From the NCBI GenBank assembly GCA_905250125.1, contig CAJNOL010001347.1:1-64000 (forward strand): a stretch of 64,000 nt of DNA, given 5' to 3'. The notes under the pieces were generated by a model. That model was not told the DNA's origin, did not search any database, and worked only from the letters and a program-made list of their open reading frames with translations. Positions 14,101 through 25,286 of the stretch are shown one piece after another. Position numbers and translations under genes: made by a program. Position 1 is the stretch's first letter; each line of letters starts with the position of its first letter. Source of the stretch: Rotaria sordida (lineage: Eukaryota > Rotifera > Eurotatoria > Philodinida > Philodinidae).

Positions 14101-14552
14101 TTGCAGATCAAATGAATTATTCAACTGGCTCTTCATCGTCTCCGTACTCTATTGCTGTTGGAGATTTTAACAACGATAGTGTGGTGGACATTGTCGTCGC
14201 TAATTATGGCACAGATAATGTGGGAGTTTTTCTTGGATATGGAAATGGATCTTTTATGAATCAAACAATTCTTTCAACTGGCTATGGTTCTCATCCATAC
14301 TCCGTGGCTGTTGATGATTTCAACAACGATAACATACTGGACATTGTGGTCGCTAATGAGGGTGTTAACACCATTGGCCTGTTTCTTGGATATGGTAGTG
14401 GTCAGTTTGATAATCAAATCGTGATTGGGACTGGCTACGGTTCCTTGCCCTTCTCTGTGATCGCTGGTGATTTTAATAATGACAAAAAGCTAGATTTATC
14501 TGTTGGAAACAGTGGAACTGACAGTGTAAACATATTACTACAAACTTGTTAG
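8191..14552 (+). CDS. Membrane-anchored FG-GAP/VCBS repeat protein
   Basis: Model: exons 8191-8360, 8412-8536 and 10354-14552, about 1497 aa. Both junctions are GT-AG and phase-compatible. A putative 5'UTR intron (GTATGT...CATAG) ends just before the start. Residues 1-60 are polar and Asn-rich, presumably cytoplasmic. Exon 2 encodes one hydrophobic segment (PIFVLPTILSIAVTFGILVV), giving a type II membrane topology. The large exon carries 28 repeats of the kind VAVGDFNND..LDIVVAN, followed by GYGNGSF-type strands. Each DFNND motif is the Asp/Asn-rich calcium-binding loop of FG-GAP/VCBS beta-propeller blades, as in integrin alpha chains. The function is probably extracellular adhesion or binding; the ligand is unknown. 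Intron 2 is unusually long at 1817 bp. The open frame also extends upstream to 10296, but the splice model supplies a membrane anchor and is preferred. Repeats near 11856-12011 and 13191-13346 are almost identical. Confidence 0.85.
10263..10317. repeat. Weak telomere-like G arm / CA tract
   Basis: GGAGTGGATGTGGATGTG is followed about 20 bp later by a CACACACACAC tract. It resembles a degraded member of the telomere-like palindrome family and lies in the last 100 bp of the long FG-GAP intron. Confidence 0.35.
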
Positions 14553-14644
14553 ATTGCTATCTTTTGAACTTGTCGTTTTAATTATATACTTCAAGAGGAA
14601 ACTGCATAGTTTTATTGAAGAAGAGTCGAAAGCCAAAAGAAAGC

Positions 14645-14681
14645 TCTGGATGTGAGTCGAGGATGTGAGGGTAGGTCTGGC
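14645..14681. repeat. Telomere-like G-rich half-palindrome beside the gap
   Basis: The tract carries units such as GGATGTGAG and GGATGTGAGGG. It sits 93 bp after the FG-GAP stop codon, between the 3' ends of two convergent genes. Only the G-rich arm is visible. If this is a family member, its C-rich arm should lie in or near the adjacent N gap. Confidence 0.5.
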
Positions 14682-14706
14682 TACCGTTATCATGATTTGA
14701 TGTCGG

Positions 14707-14806
14707 NNNNNNNNNNNNNNNNNNNNNNNNNNNNNNNNNNNNNNNNNNNNNNNNNNNNNNNNNNNNNNNNNNNNNNNNNNNNNNNNNNNNNNNNNNNNNN
14801 NNNNNN
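14707..14806. other. Assembly gap (100 N)
   Basis: Exactly 100 unknown bases, the usual placeholder for a gap of unestimated size. It removes the 3' end of the FUSC-like gene. It starts 25 bp after a telomere-like G-rich tract. Confidence 0.99.
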
Positions 14807-17800
14807 ATCAGTTGTAGCTTCAACCATATCTTTTAATGCATATGATAATGTATGAAATGCTAAAACATCACCAATCGATTGATTTGATACAAATTCTGTA
14901 CGAATAAAACGATCATTAGCATAAAGAAATTGTATTAATGATGTAAACATTAAATCAACAGCATTACGTAATGATGGTAATGGTTCATTATCTTCTTGTG
15001 AATTATTACAACAAGAAAAAAATTTATAATAATTTGTAACTAGTGGTGATGCTTCAAATTGTTGTACTGGATAAACAGATGGAGCACGATTTAAAGTTCT
15101 TTGAGTTTTTAAAAGTTTTATTTGTTGTTCATCATATGAATCATGACGACATAATTGTTGTAATTCAAATGATCCAACATCAACAGCTGCTTGTTTTTCA
15201 ATTAATTGTTCTGATAAAGATAAAACTTTTTGAATATGATTTTCAAGTGTACGAATATGTTCAAGTATAGGCTGATATAATGTTATATGAGCTAAACGAA
15301 ATGATGCTATTGAATTCTTTGATATGAGAGTTTTTTGTTCAAATCTTGGTTCTGATTGTGGAGAGTAGGTCATAAAAATTGTTAATGGTACATCAATATC
15401 ATTTTGTAAATTTTGTTCTTTACGTAATTCTTTTGCTGTCCAAGAACGAGGTCGTTTAGAATCAATATCATTATTAATATGAGCAAGAGTTGTTCGACGC
15501 ATTTGCCATCTAAAAAAAAATAATTAAACATTTTTTGTATTAAGAAATATATTGAAAAATTACTTTGCTTCTTGAGCAAAATGTAATTTTGATTCAGCTT
15601 CAAGTATTGTTGTACATCGATGAACAAAACGAATATTAGCACTAATTCGACGTAAAGATTTGGATATACCATCATAACGATCTTTGACTTGTATAAATGG
15701 TCGTTTCCAAAAATTTGGTTCATTTAATGCTTCATCAAGTAAAGCTGGAAAACTAGCTGCAATACCTTCGATTTCTGCTAGAGTTTTTAGTAAATTAAAT
15801 GGTTCTTTATCTGATGATATATTTTCTTGTCGTGTTACTGATGGATCAATGAATACACAAAAATCATCACTTGCTGATTTTAATGCAGCAGATACATTTT
15901 TAATCATAATTGATACCTAAGTATGATGAATGAAAGATTGATTTCTTTTCTTTTTCGTGTTTGTTTGTTTAACCCTTTCAGGACTAGCCTACTAAGTATA
16001 GTACATTTTTTTCAAGTTTCACAATCTCTGAATAACTCGCAAATGCAGAAAGATATTGAAATGTCGTTTTCGCTTTGACATAAAAGAGACTTCGATGTGT
16101 AAATCTATACAAGGGTTATCACCCTAATGAGGTCATTCTTGTAGTAAGCCTGATGGATCTTTGGAACACTACTTCTATTCTAAAAAGAAGAAGTGATATT
16201 CTAAAGGTTGATTTGGCGACAACTCTCAATCGAATTTTGACTCATACCCGTACTCCTCTACCGGGATGGCCAATATACTTCTTCGCTATCCCTGTGAAGG
16301 AGTACGGATATGGACTGAAAATGACTTTAAAGATGTTTTTAAAAAGTTTTGATGAAAATATCAACAATGCTTAATGCTCATATAAAATATAAAGTCTCAA
16401 AGAAATTTCGTCTATTAATTCAGCTATGGATCGGAAAGGGTTAAATAACATACGTAAAAGAATGATTACCTTTTTTTTAATTAATGAACGAGCTGTTATT
16501 GGTAGAAGAAGATTAGAAATAATAACATGTATAAATATTCCTATAAATGTTAAACTTGTTCGAGCTAAAGCAGCTCGATTTGATGCATTCATTTGTCCTT
16601 GTTGATTAGAAAGAAATGTTATAATTGATGCTGATTGTGCACAGACAGTAGCAAAATATTCTCTTCTTGGATCTGTTCTAAGATATCCCATTAATCCAAC
16701 AAATAAACAAATACATATTCCAACAGCAACATGATCTTGTGTGATAAGTACAACAACATATGCATAAGTTGAACCAAGTAAAACGGCCATTAAACGATGG
16801 AATGATAGACGAAGTGTACCACCTTCAGATGAATCAGAAACAAGTGCTGTTGTCATCGGTGCCCAATGAACCCAATTATATGCTTGTAAACGTTCACGAT
16901 ATGTAATAACAACAATAGCGGATAGAAGTACACTTAAACTTGTTTTTATTGAACGTACTAATTTACCAAATGATGGTCTTATGCCAATATAAACAGCAAG
17001 ATCATGAAATGGTTTTTTCCAATTAAATGATTTTTTTGATTTTGATACATTTGCTGCTGAATCTAGATCAGTATCGAAATGAGCACCGGGAGTTTTACTT
17101 GTTTCAGCAGCAGTTATAGTTGCATGTACAAGACGTAAAATAAGAAGAAGAAATGTATTTAAACAAATTGCATCTGCATTTGATATTGTTGAATGATATG
17201 AATTTTCACGTACTTGTGTATATGTTTCAAAAAAATCTTCAAGTGCTTCTTCAATTTTTGTTCGACAATCAATTATTTGTGCTGTATTAAAATAACTAGT
17301 TGATGCTGTTGTATATGGAAGTGTTGCATCCAAAAAATCAAATGTTGAATCAAGAAGAAGACATATTGCCTGGAAAACAAAAAAAAAAAAAGAAATCAAA
17401 TTTATATTAAATACTGGTAAGTTTAATACATATAAACAAATTCTGAAGTAAATTTTACTTGATGATATGAAATTGATTTATTATGTATAATTACAGAAAA
17501 AAGTGTTCATTCATTTCTACTCCTACTTCTTTACACAAAAAAACAAAATAAACTTACATTAATCAATTGTTGTTTACCAACAAATGCACGATAATGTTGT
17601 TCTAATGTTAATAATTCAGTAATTTGTCGTTGTATAGAAGCAAAACTTGTTGTCCATACTGATAATCGTGTTTCTAATGTTGAATCTTTTTCAATATATT
17701 TTTTTATAAATGGAATACGTCGTAAGAATCTTCGTATGAAATTCAATAATTTCAATAATATAAAATATGGTTCATATGAAATTTCAGTTAAAGCACGTTG

Positions 17801-18728
17801 CATTTGTTTTACTTCATCATTAACTAATGAATGTAAATCTTGTATATCACTTTTAAGTAAATGATCATCTTTTAAATTTTCGAGTGATGTTGAATAATGA
17901 TAAAAATCATCTTCATGATAAGAATTTGCTGGCATTTCAATACCATTATCATTTTCATTCTCATTAGAAGTATTTGTTGTTTGTTCATTTTGTTTTTTTT
18001 GATAATCAGATTCTTCACGTAAATGTTTATTATGATATTCTGATATAAGTAAAACAATTGCAGTTATTTCACGTCTTGTTTGTCGAGCAATAAATCTCAT
18101 ACGCATTGTTAATTCACGATAAGCAGTTGGTATAGCTGGTAATGGAATACATGTAACAATAACAGCTAATGTTGCACCAATTGTTAATGATGTCCAAATT
18201 TGCAATACATAAAAATTATTTATATGTGATTTAGTAAACCATTGTAAAAGTATAATACATGTTGGTATAATTGAAAAACGACGAACAGTTATTGGTAAAT
18301 CAGTATAAACAATAAGAAGAACAAGAAGATTTGTTGCACCAATAGCATAATAAATATTACGTGGACAAAAATTAATAATAAAAAGACAATAAGTAGTAGA
18401 AATAGCACCAGCAACAAATAAACGAATAGCTGTTTGAATTGTTGCACCAAGTGTACTTTTTATTGCAACTATAAAACTAATACCAAATAGAAGTTGACCT
18501 TGTATTGATTGAGATGTTATAGGTGAAAGAGTAAATGCGGCAACACCCTATGTTTAAAAAAAGTTTTTTTTTTTTTTTTATCTATAATGAACATTGTCAT
18601 TATTTACTTACAGCAATTCCTAGAAGAGTACGAAGAGCAATTATTAATCGAGCTGAAAATGCTGGTAATAATGGATGCCAACATGTGAATCGTTGTGATC
18701 GTATAGTATGTTGTTTCGATGTTGTCAT
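14807..18728 (-). CDS. FUSC/ArAE-type multi-pass membrane transporter (3' end in gap)
   Basis: Five exons read in phase: 18612-18728, 17558-18547, 16470-17369, 15564-15916 and 14807-15509, more than 1000 aa. The start ATG gives MTTSKQHTIRSQRF. The N-terminal half is a hydrophobic bundle (QGQLLFGISFIVAIKSTLGA, YYAIGATNLLVLLIVYTDLP). A long acidic and coiled cytoplasmic stretch follows. The third exon then carries a second bundle with WAPMTTALVSDSSEGGTLRL and FHRLMAVLLGSTYAYVVVL, the Gly/Arg-containing signature of the fusaric-acid-resistance-like (FUSC/ArAE) superfamily. Relatives export aromatic acids or anions; the substrate here cannot be told. The C-terminal soluble part runs into the N gap. 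Codon use is AT-rich like the surroundings. The 553 bp third intron holds a piggyBac-like MITE. The gene is convergent with the FG-GAP gene. Confidence 0.75.
15969..16444. mobile_element. piggyBac-like MITE in a FUSC intron
   Basis: A 468 bp unit (15973-16440) begins CCCTTTCAGGA and ends TCGGAAAGGG, and is flanked on both sides by TTAA. TTAA target duplication and CCCTTT termini are the hallmarks of the piggyBac superfamily. Matching inverted termini are short (about 8 bp, then imperfect). A 73-codon open frame inside has no transposase features, so the element is non-autonomous. It explains why this intron is ten times longer than its neighbours. Confidence 0.6.
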
Positions 18729-19574
18729 CTTAATATTAGTTGAATATGTAAAATCATGATCTAAAATATATAGAATGTAATTAAAAAGAAGAATCGATAA
18801 GAGATTATCAGTATAATACAGTGTTTTAGTAAGTATAATTGCTTATATCATATTATGATTTATTCTTTTTTTTATTGTTCTGTTTCTTTTTTTGCTTTGT
18901 TTTTTCATGAATCAGCTATAATCAGAGACTAAAGTAGTAGTCAAGTTATTTTTTTTCTTCTTTTATTATAATACGATTCTCTAATTTTCTCTATTGTTTT
19001 TTTTCTTGTCCTAATTCAAAGGAACGAACCGGTTTGTATTATTCATGTTATCTAGATTGATTGTTCCTTTGCAAAATGTCATACGGTGTAATGTAATGTA
19101 GAATGTAATAAAAATTTGCGCAGATGGAGAAATCGAAGGACAAAACGTGAAACGTATATATATGTATGTATGTCTGTGTGCCGACATAAAAAAGAAAAGC
19201 AATAAAATTTATGTTTTTTTTTTTATTGACGATGTCTTGTTATAGTGTTTTCTCATTTCTCTTATTTTCTTATATAAAAATTCTTCAGTCGCATATAGTA
19301 TTGCTTCGGAAAGCATTTTGTTTCAAATATATTCGTCTCAGATAATGAGTGATATAACGAAAATAAAAGATTAATGATTGAGCAAACTGAAAAACACGGT
19401 TTTACTAAACAAGCTTCTGATAAATTAAGTAGTAAAATATTTTAAGAATTATATACTTATACATTATTTCCCTTTTTTTTTTGTTTAAACTATAAAACAT
19501 TTAACTGACGGATAAAAAAGATAATTTCAGTCGCTTTTTTGCAACATATAAGTACAAAAAAATAAGATCAGCAC

Positions 19575-19917
19575 TATTGCCGATTTAAAAAAAAATGCTA
19601 ACCATCATTTTTTGAATGACTTTTGATCTTTTCAAGCTATCGAGTTCGATCTTTCACCATGCCCTCCAGGCTACATTTTGATGTAATTTGATCCTAGGTG
19701 GCGATAAAAACTCACGAAAATGGCCAACGAAAAATATATCAATTAGAGATCTACCATAAAAAAAAAAAACTTCGTTCTTCGTTAATAAATCTCATATAGA
19801 TAGACGCCCCCTCAAAGGTTTCTCTATCTAATGGTGAAAGGTCGAACTTGATAACTTGAAAAGATCAAAAGTTATTCAAAAAATGGTGGTTGGCATTTAA
19901 AAAAAACTGACTTAGGT
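19575..19917. mobile_element. Inverted-repeat MITE, about 340 bp
   Basis: The left arm (about 19583-19675) includes CATTTTTTGAATGACTTTTG and ATCTTTTCAAGCTATCGAG. The right arm (about 19825-19910) carries their near-exact reverse complements. The arms are about 85-90 bp around a central spacer of about 150 bp. No coding capacity. Family unassigned. Confidence 0.65.
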
Positions 19918-21101
19918 AATAATGTAATAAAAAATGTAGATAAAATGAATTAGAATCAAATTCTTTTTTTTAGTTATTTGGTAGAACATCTTGATTTCTG
20001 TGTTTATGCATAGATTCAATGAGGATATGATAAAGCACAAGCACAGGAAGCTTTGCAATAGATTAGTGAAATAATTGATCAAATAGTTCGGTACTAGTGA
20101 AAATATCGATAATGTTTATAAACATAGATAATGGATATCTAAACGAACGAAAAGAGAAAAATGAAAAGCATAACAAATAATAAGCTGCACTTTGATATTT
20201 TACCTATGTTTTACTTTGTAATACAATGAGAATAGACGTCCAATGATGCATATTATCTTAATATTATGCAATAAAAGGGAAGATGCATTCAAAACAACTT
20301 GATATTTCATACTATAGATGATGATTGGTAGACAATAAATCTCAAAGATAATTATTAAAAATCCCAATACTATTTGAAAACTTTTATTAATAATACGAAA
20401 AAAAACATATATACCATTTTTCATAATATTTCGAATGAACAGATTATTATTAGATAATAATCTTGATTTCCAATCAGATCCGTGACTGTTTAATACTAAA
20501 AATGTAATCCATTCAATAGATGAAATAAAAATTCCGATCTAATTATGAAAAGATTTTATTCATGAATATCAGTCGAATATTTCTTATTATTGATGAAACT
20601 CTTGGCCATATGATTCTTTGTCCAATATTATCAATAATAAAATGCAACTAAGAACTGAATTTTGATACTTAATTAAATGAATAATTAAGTAACAAGTTTA
20701 AGCAATAAAAATAAACTATCTACTAACCATCAAGTAGAGTTTGAGTTATAATATAATGCTAAGAAAACAATCGATTTCTCTAAATAATACCAAGCAAGAA
20801 CAAGAAGACATGTTCGAAAATAATCTAAGAAAGTAGCAAACAATTTCTTTAATTAAATAAAAATTTCGTTCTACTAATTATATTTAGAATATACAAAAAA
20901 CATATGTTTTTGTCTTCATATCGGAGAAAAATCTGATTGGATTTTGTTTTTGTTTAAATGTTCTTTGTAACTTGAAATATTGTCAGATCATTCTTTCACT
21001 TTGCTATGTCCATCAAGACGAATTTTATCAGAAATTTAACAATAAGAAGCACTTTTTAGATCTATAAATTGTCGTATCAAAAGATAATCATGATCGACAA
21101 A

Positions 21102-21600
21102 TCTATATATATATATATATAATGTTCAGTGTCTGTCTGACGTCTCTGTGCCCAGGTCAAATAAGGCTATACGGAGAAGGCTATAAGTGCTGCTATATTG
21201 GGATACCCATAGGCCTTCAAGGGCTATTATATAGAGGTACCCTTAGGTCCTAAAGAGCTATTATATGGAGGCGCTCATAGGTCCTCAAGGGCTATTATAT
21301 GAGGATACCCACAGATCTTCAAGGGCTATAAGGCTAAGGCTACAGGGACATAAGGGATAAAACTAAAAGAGTATAGGGAGATAAGGGTATAGCGGATAAG
21401 TAGATGAGACTGCATTGAATATAAGGGATAAACGAATAACGGAATGCGGTTATAAGAGGTAATACCACAAGAGTATAAGATCTCTCGATATATATAATGC
21501 GAACTGTCTGATTCTCTATTGTCGAATCAAGGCTAAAGGACAGATGTGAAACTTTACAGAAAAAAAAAGTGTCCGTGCAGTATGCACGGGCTCTTGCTAG
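21102..21600 (+). mobile_element. Non-autonomous Helitron-like element
   Basis: The 5' end is A|TC followed by an AT-rich tract and GTGTCTGTCTG, a form often seen at animal Helitron 5' ends. The 3' end has a GC-rich hairpin (CCGTGCAGTATGCACGG), then CTCTTG and terminal CTAG before a host T. This fits Helitron termini (TC...hairpin...CTRR) inserted between A and T without target duplication. The 499 bp interior carries a 34 bp tandem repeat and no Rep/helicase coding. It is a short non-autonomous copy with intact-looking ends. Confidence 0.65.
21193..21335. repeat. 34 bp tandem repeat inside the Helitron-like element
   Basis: Roughly four degenerate copies of a 34 bp unit, each containing TTCAAGGGCTATTATAT or a variant and then a GGTACCC-like segment. 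Internal minisatellites are common in non-autonomous Helitrons. There are no unique spacers, so this is not a CRISPR array. Confidence 0.75.
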
Positions 21601-23361
21601 TAATTCTCTATTGGACATCTCTATTGTCTATCTATTAAATCAAATCGAACAATTATTATTCTTTCATCTTTTTTTTTCCAGTTCTATCTAGAAAACGTTT
21701 TATTATATAATTAAATGATGCTGACATGTTTAAATCTAACTGTTCTGATAAATAGTGACAATAACAGAACGAGATATAAAATATGTATTATGTCATATTT
21801 GTTTTTTAATAAGTAATAATTGGTTATCAACTAATTGACGTAATGACGAGACCAATACCAAAATCCAGATTTCTATAAATTCAGTGCATATACTAAAACA
21901 ACAAAAAAGAAAATAAGAATATAATTTAAAATTGTATCCGAATATCGAAAAGTGATTTCTTTAATCATCAAACAAGGTAGTGGGATTTTGCAGGACTCAG
22001 AACAAGTCAAAAACAAAATCTAATATTACTTTTTCCGTTCATTCATTTTTGCTAATATTTTTCTCGACGTTGAGCTTGTAGTATTCGACTATTATTACAA
22101 CAAGATGTAATTAAACTTTTTTGTTTTAACAACTTTTTCTTGTGTCCATGGATATTTTCTTCAATTGATTTCTTTCTAATTCTTGTCTTATCTGAACATA
22201 TGCATCATAATAACATCATTTAAATAAATTAAATAAATAAATATTTTACCATGTTATCAGAAATGAAAACTAACAAAAATAGTTTGTGCAAGAGTTTTAT
22301 TGTTCATGAATTCTTGATATTCTAAAAGATATGAAAAAATCTTTTTCAATCTCTATGAAACTTCAATCAATTATAGATTAGTGTATGAGAAACGCATTGC
22401 AAATGCATTTCTAGATCAAAATCTAAATAAATGACACTAATTGATTTATATACTCTGTTCAGGATGGATATGGATAGGAATGAAAAGAACATTCATACCT
22501 TCAAGTTTGTTGTTCATCGAAAGCAAATCAATCGAATTTGAGATTGAATTGTTCTCGTGAACCGATGACATCAGATTACAATCGAAGTTCTCGATTTCTT
22601 TAAATAATTATTTCCAATTTTAGAGTTCAGCGATTTATTTATATATAATCCGTACTTTTTCTCTCGTACATGTAGTATTTTCTGTTCTGTTCTCTCTCAA
22701 AATTTTAACGGCCCATCTCTAAAATGAAATTTTTTTTTTCGAGCATCCAATCATCGTGAAATTTTCAGTAGAGGTATATCTCGAGCTAGACCGCTTACAA
22801 TAAAAATTTCAGCTCGATACATTGAGTGTACGAAGAGTTATCATAAGGTTATGGGTCAAAATCTGGGATGCATGGAAACGTAAAAATCAAAAATTCTATT
22901 TTGAGAAAAAAAATCAAAACTTTTTAGAAAAAACACGTCCTTACCATCCACATTCATCCAGAAGTTAAAAAAAGAATTAGAAAATAGGCTATATTATAAC
23001 TATATCCATTGACATACAAATAATTTTATTAAATATAGAACACGCATGTTTTATTTGATGGGATGATGGGTTGTTTTTAAATATTTATTAAAGAGTTGCT
23101 TTCCATCGAAAAAAAAAACGGCATAAAGTTGCAAGCAAGGTTTATTTTTATTTTTATTTTTGATTTAAAATAAATGAATCACTTCTTTTAATACCTGTAA
23201 AGTCAATATGAAGAAATATTTCAATCTCAACAATATAATGTACTTCAGCGAATGACGTCCTAATAGATTAGAATAGATATATGATGTTAATCTCACATCA
23301 CAACAGATAAAAATTATCTTATCTTTAAGGTTTAATGCATGATAAATTTTATTTTTGTGGT

Positions 23362-23792
23362 TGAATTTCATAGATGGTCTATGAGGGAAAGGTAATACGA
23401 TAGTCTTCAGGTCTCAGAAGACTGTATGAAATTAGTTTTTTAAGAGTACTATCTTAAAAAGCACAAAATATTGAATAAAATGAAGGGACATAGGATTTTC
23501 TACAGTATTCTCTTAAAAAGTTATAAGCATTACAAAAAAAAGCAAAATTTTTCATAGCATTGCTCAAAATTGACCAAAAAAAAATGCATTTTTTTAAAAA
23601 TCTTTTATGATGCTTATAACATTTTGACAAAAGGTCATAAGAAATGCAGTGATCTCTTATTTTATTCAAGATTTAGCACTCTTTAAGACGATATTCTTAA
23701 AAACTAATTTTTACACAACCTTCTGAGATCTGAAAACCACTAGGTTTGGTCTGTTGAAGACCTTCTTTTCATAGTCCATTCAAGAAATTTCA
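23362..23792. mobile_element. Foldback element with long imperfect arms
   Basis: Sequence from about 23362 (TAGATGGTCTATGAGGGAAAGG...) recurs in inverted orientation ending near 23792. Matched blocks include CAGGTCTCAGAAG with CTTCTGAGATCTG, and TATTGAATAAAATGAAG with its inverse. The arms are about 180-200 bp with small indels and a very short centre. No coding capacity. Family unassigned. Confidence 0.55.
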
Positions 23793-25286
23793 TTATGAAA
23801 TGTATTTTATAGAGAACTTCATTAGTTAATCAAGTCATTATTTGAATTAAAGCTAAATACTTGGTATTATAACAAAAAATTGAAAATACATTGCTCTTAT
23901 ATTTTTTTTTGACTAGTACTGTATATTAATAAAGGAAGCAATTGTAATATGGTATTATTTTATTTATAGTACAACTGATTAATAGATCATAATTGGACTT
24001 GACACGATTTATTCTTTTAACAAATTGTTTTCAGCATATTATTATGTTCATAGAGATTCCTTAGGTACCATTGCCAGTTTTATTAGTCTTTATCTTATCC
24101 TAACCCACAACTTATAGTCACATACACTCCACACTCTTTTATAAAAATGCATTTCTATAAACAGATGACGATCCTGTGAGAGCTTTTCAAAGAAATGAAC
24201 TTATCATCCTTTTTCTCCAGATAAAAATTAAGAATTTAAAAAAATAATGCATATGTCAAACACTGTAGTCTGACATAATCTGTTGAATTAAACGTCATAA
24301 TATAAAGTTGAAAATTGTAGTATACAGTCTGTCGACAAGTAACATACTCATCCATTTTTGATCTTCTGATTGTTATAATTCGATAACTTAAAGTAACAAA
24401 GAGCTGAAGCTTATATTGCAGCAAGATATATGAAAGTTCTAGTTTCACTAAAATTTTCATTTCATTTGGTTGAATTGCGACGATTCTAGAAGGATAGAAA
24501 GTCATCGTAATACACTCATTTAAAAGGATCCCTTCCAGTAGAACCATGCAAAAAAGTTCACATTCCTAAAAATTTTCTCGTTCTGAACAAAATATTTGTT
24601 TCTGTATTTGAAGCTAAGACAACACACCTGACGGTGATGAAATGTGTTTTTTGGAAGTTTAGTCCTACAAAGAATTATCACCAAAACATTACGATAACAC
24701 ACTCATCAATCGGTTTTTTTTTCTTAAGCTCATTAAAAAAGCACATTTTTTTAAAAATAACTTTGAAAACAATAGAAGATGATTCATTGGTGTCAAACTC
24801 TAGTTCAATCTTCGGTAATACGACTATTATTTCTATTCTTTTAAAATGATACAATAATATTCGAAATATGATAATAGACAACAATGTCACTTTTTTTAAT
24901 CATTTTTGCACAAAAACCGTTTGATTTTGGCTGGCGATCACCATTTCTTCTCGTTATTATTCAAAAAACAAATGACATCTATTGATAGAGAATATGCAAA
25001 AATCTATAAAAAAAAATTTTTGAATGATTAAGTTCGATCGTCTTATGTTCTAGAAATTTGTCTGCACAACTTTGATCAAACATGATCGTTTTTAACTGAA
25101 CACGTTGTATAGGAAGGGGCGTTTATGGTATATTGATTGAAATACAATTCTAGTTCATTTATAAAACTAATAAAAAAAAGAATTGATTCTCGAAATTAAA
25201 AATCATAAATGGAAGAAAAAAATAAAGATTTACAAATATTTATAGTTGATTAGTCACATTCGTATAAAATATATTTGATTAAAATT

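Larger units (their letters stand above)
18729..25286. other. Intergenic region rich in small DNA elements
   Basis: About 6.5 kb without a recognisable gene. It contains an inverted-repeat MITE (19575-19917), a Helitron-like element (21102-21600) and a foldback element (23362-23792). The remainder is AT-rich with homopolymer runs and only short, non-conserved open frames. Confidence 0.6.

Noticed and set aside
16153-16374. A 73-codon open frame inside the FUSC intron
   Set aside because: It lies wholly within the piggyBac-like MITE and has no transposase or other recognisable features.
21193-21335. Tandem repeat considered as a CRISPR array
   Set aside because: The units are contiguous without unique spacers, lie within a Helitron-like element and in a eukaryotic genome.
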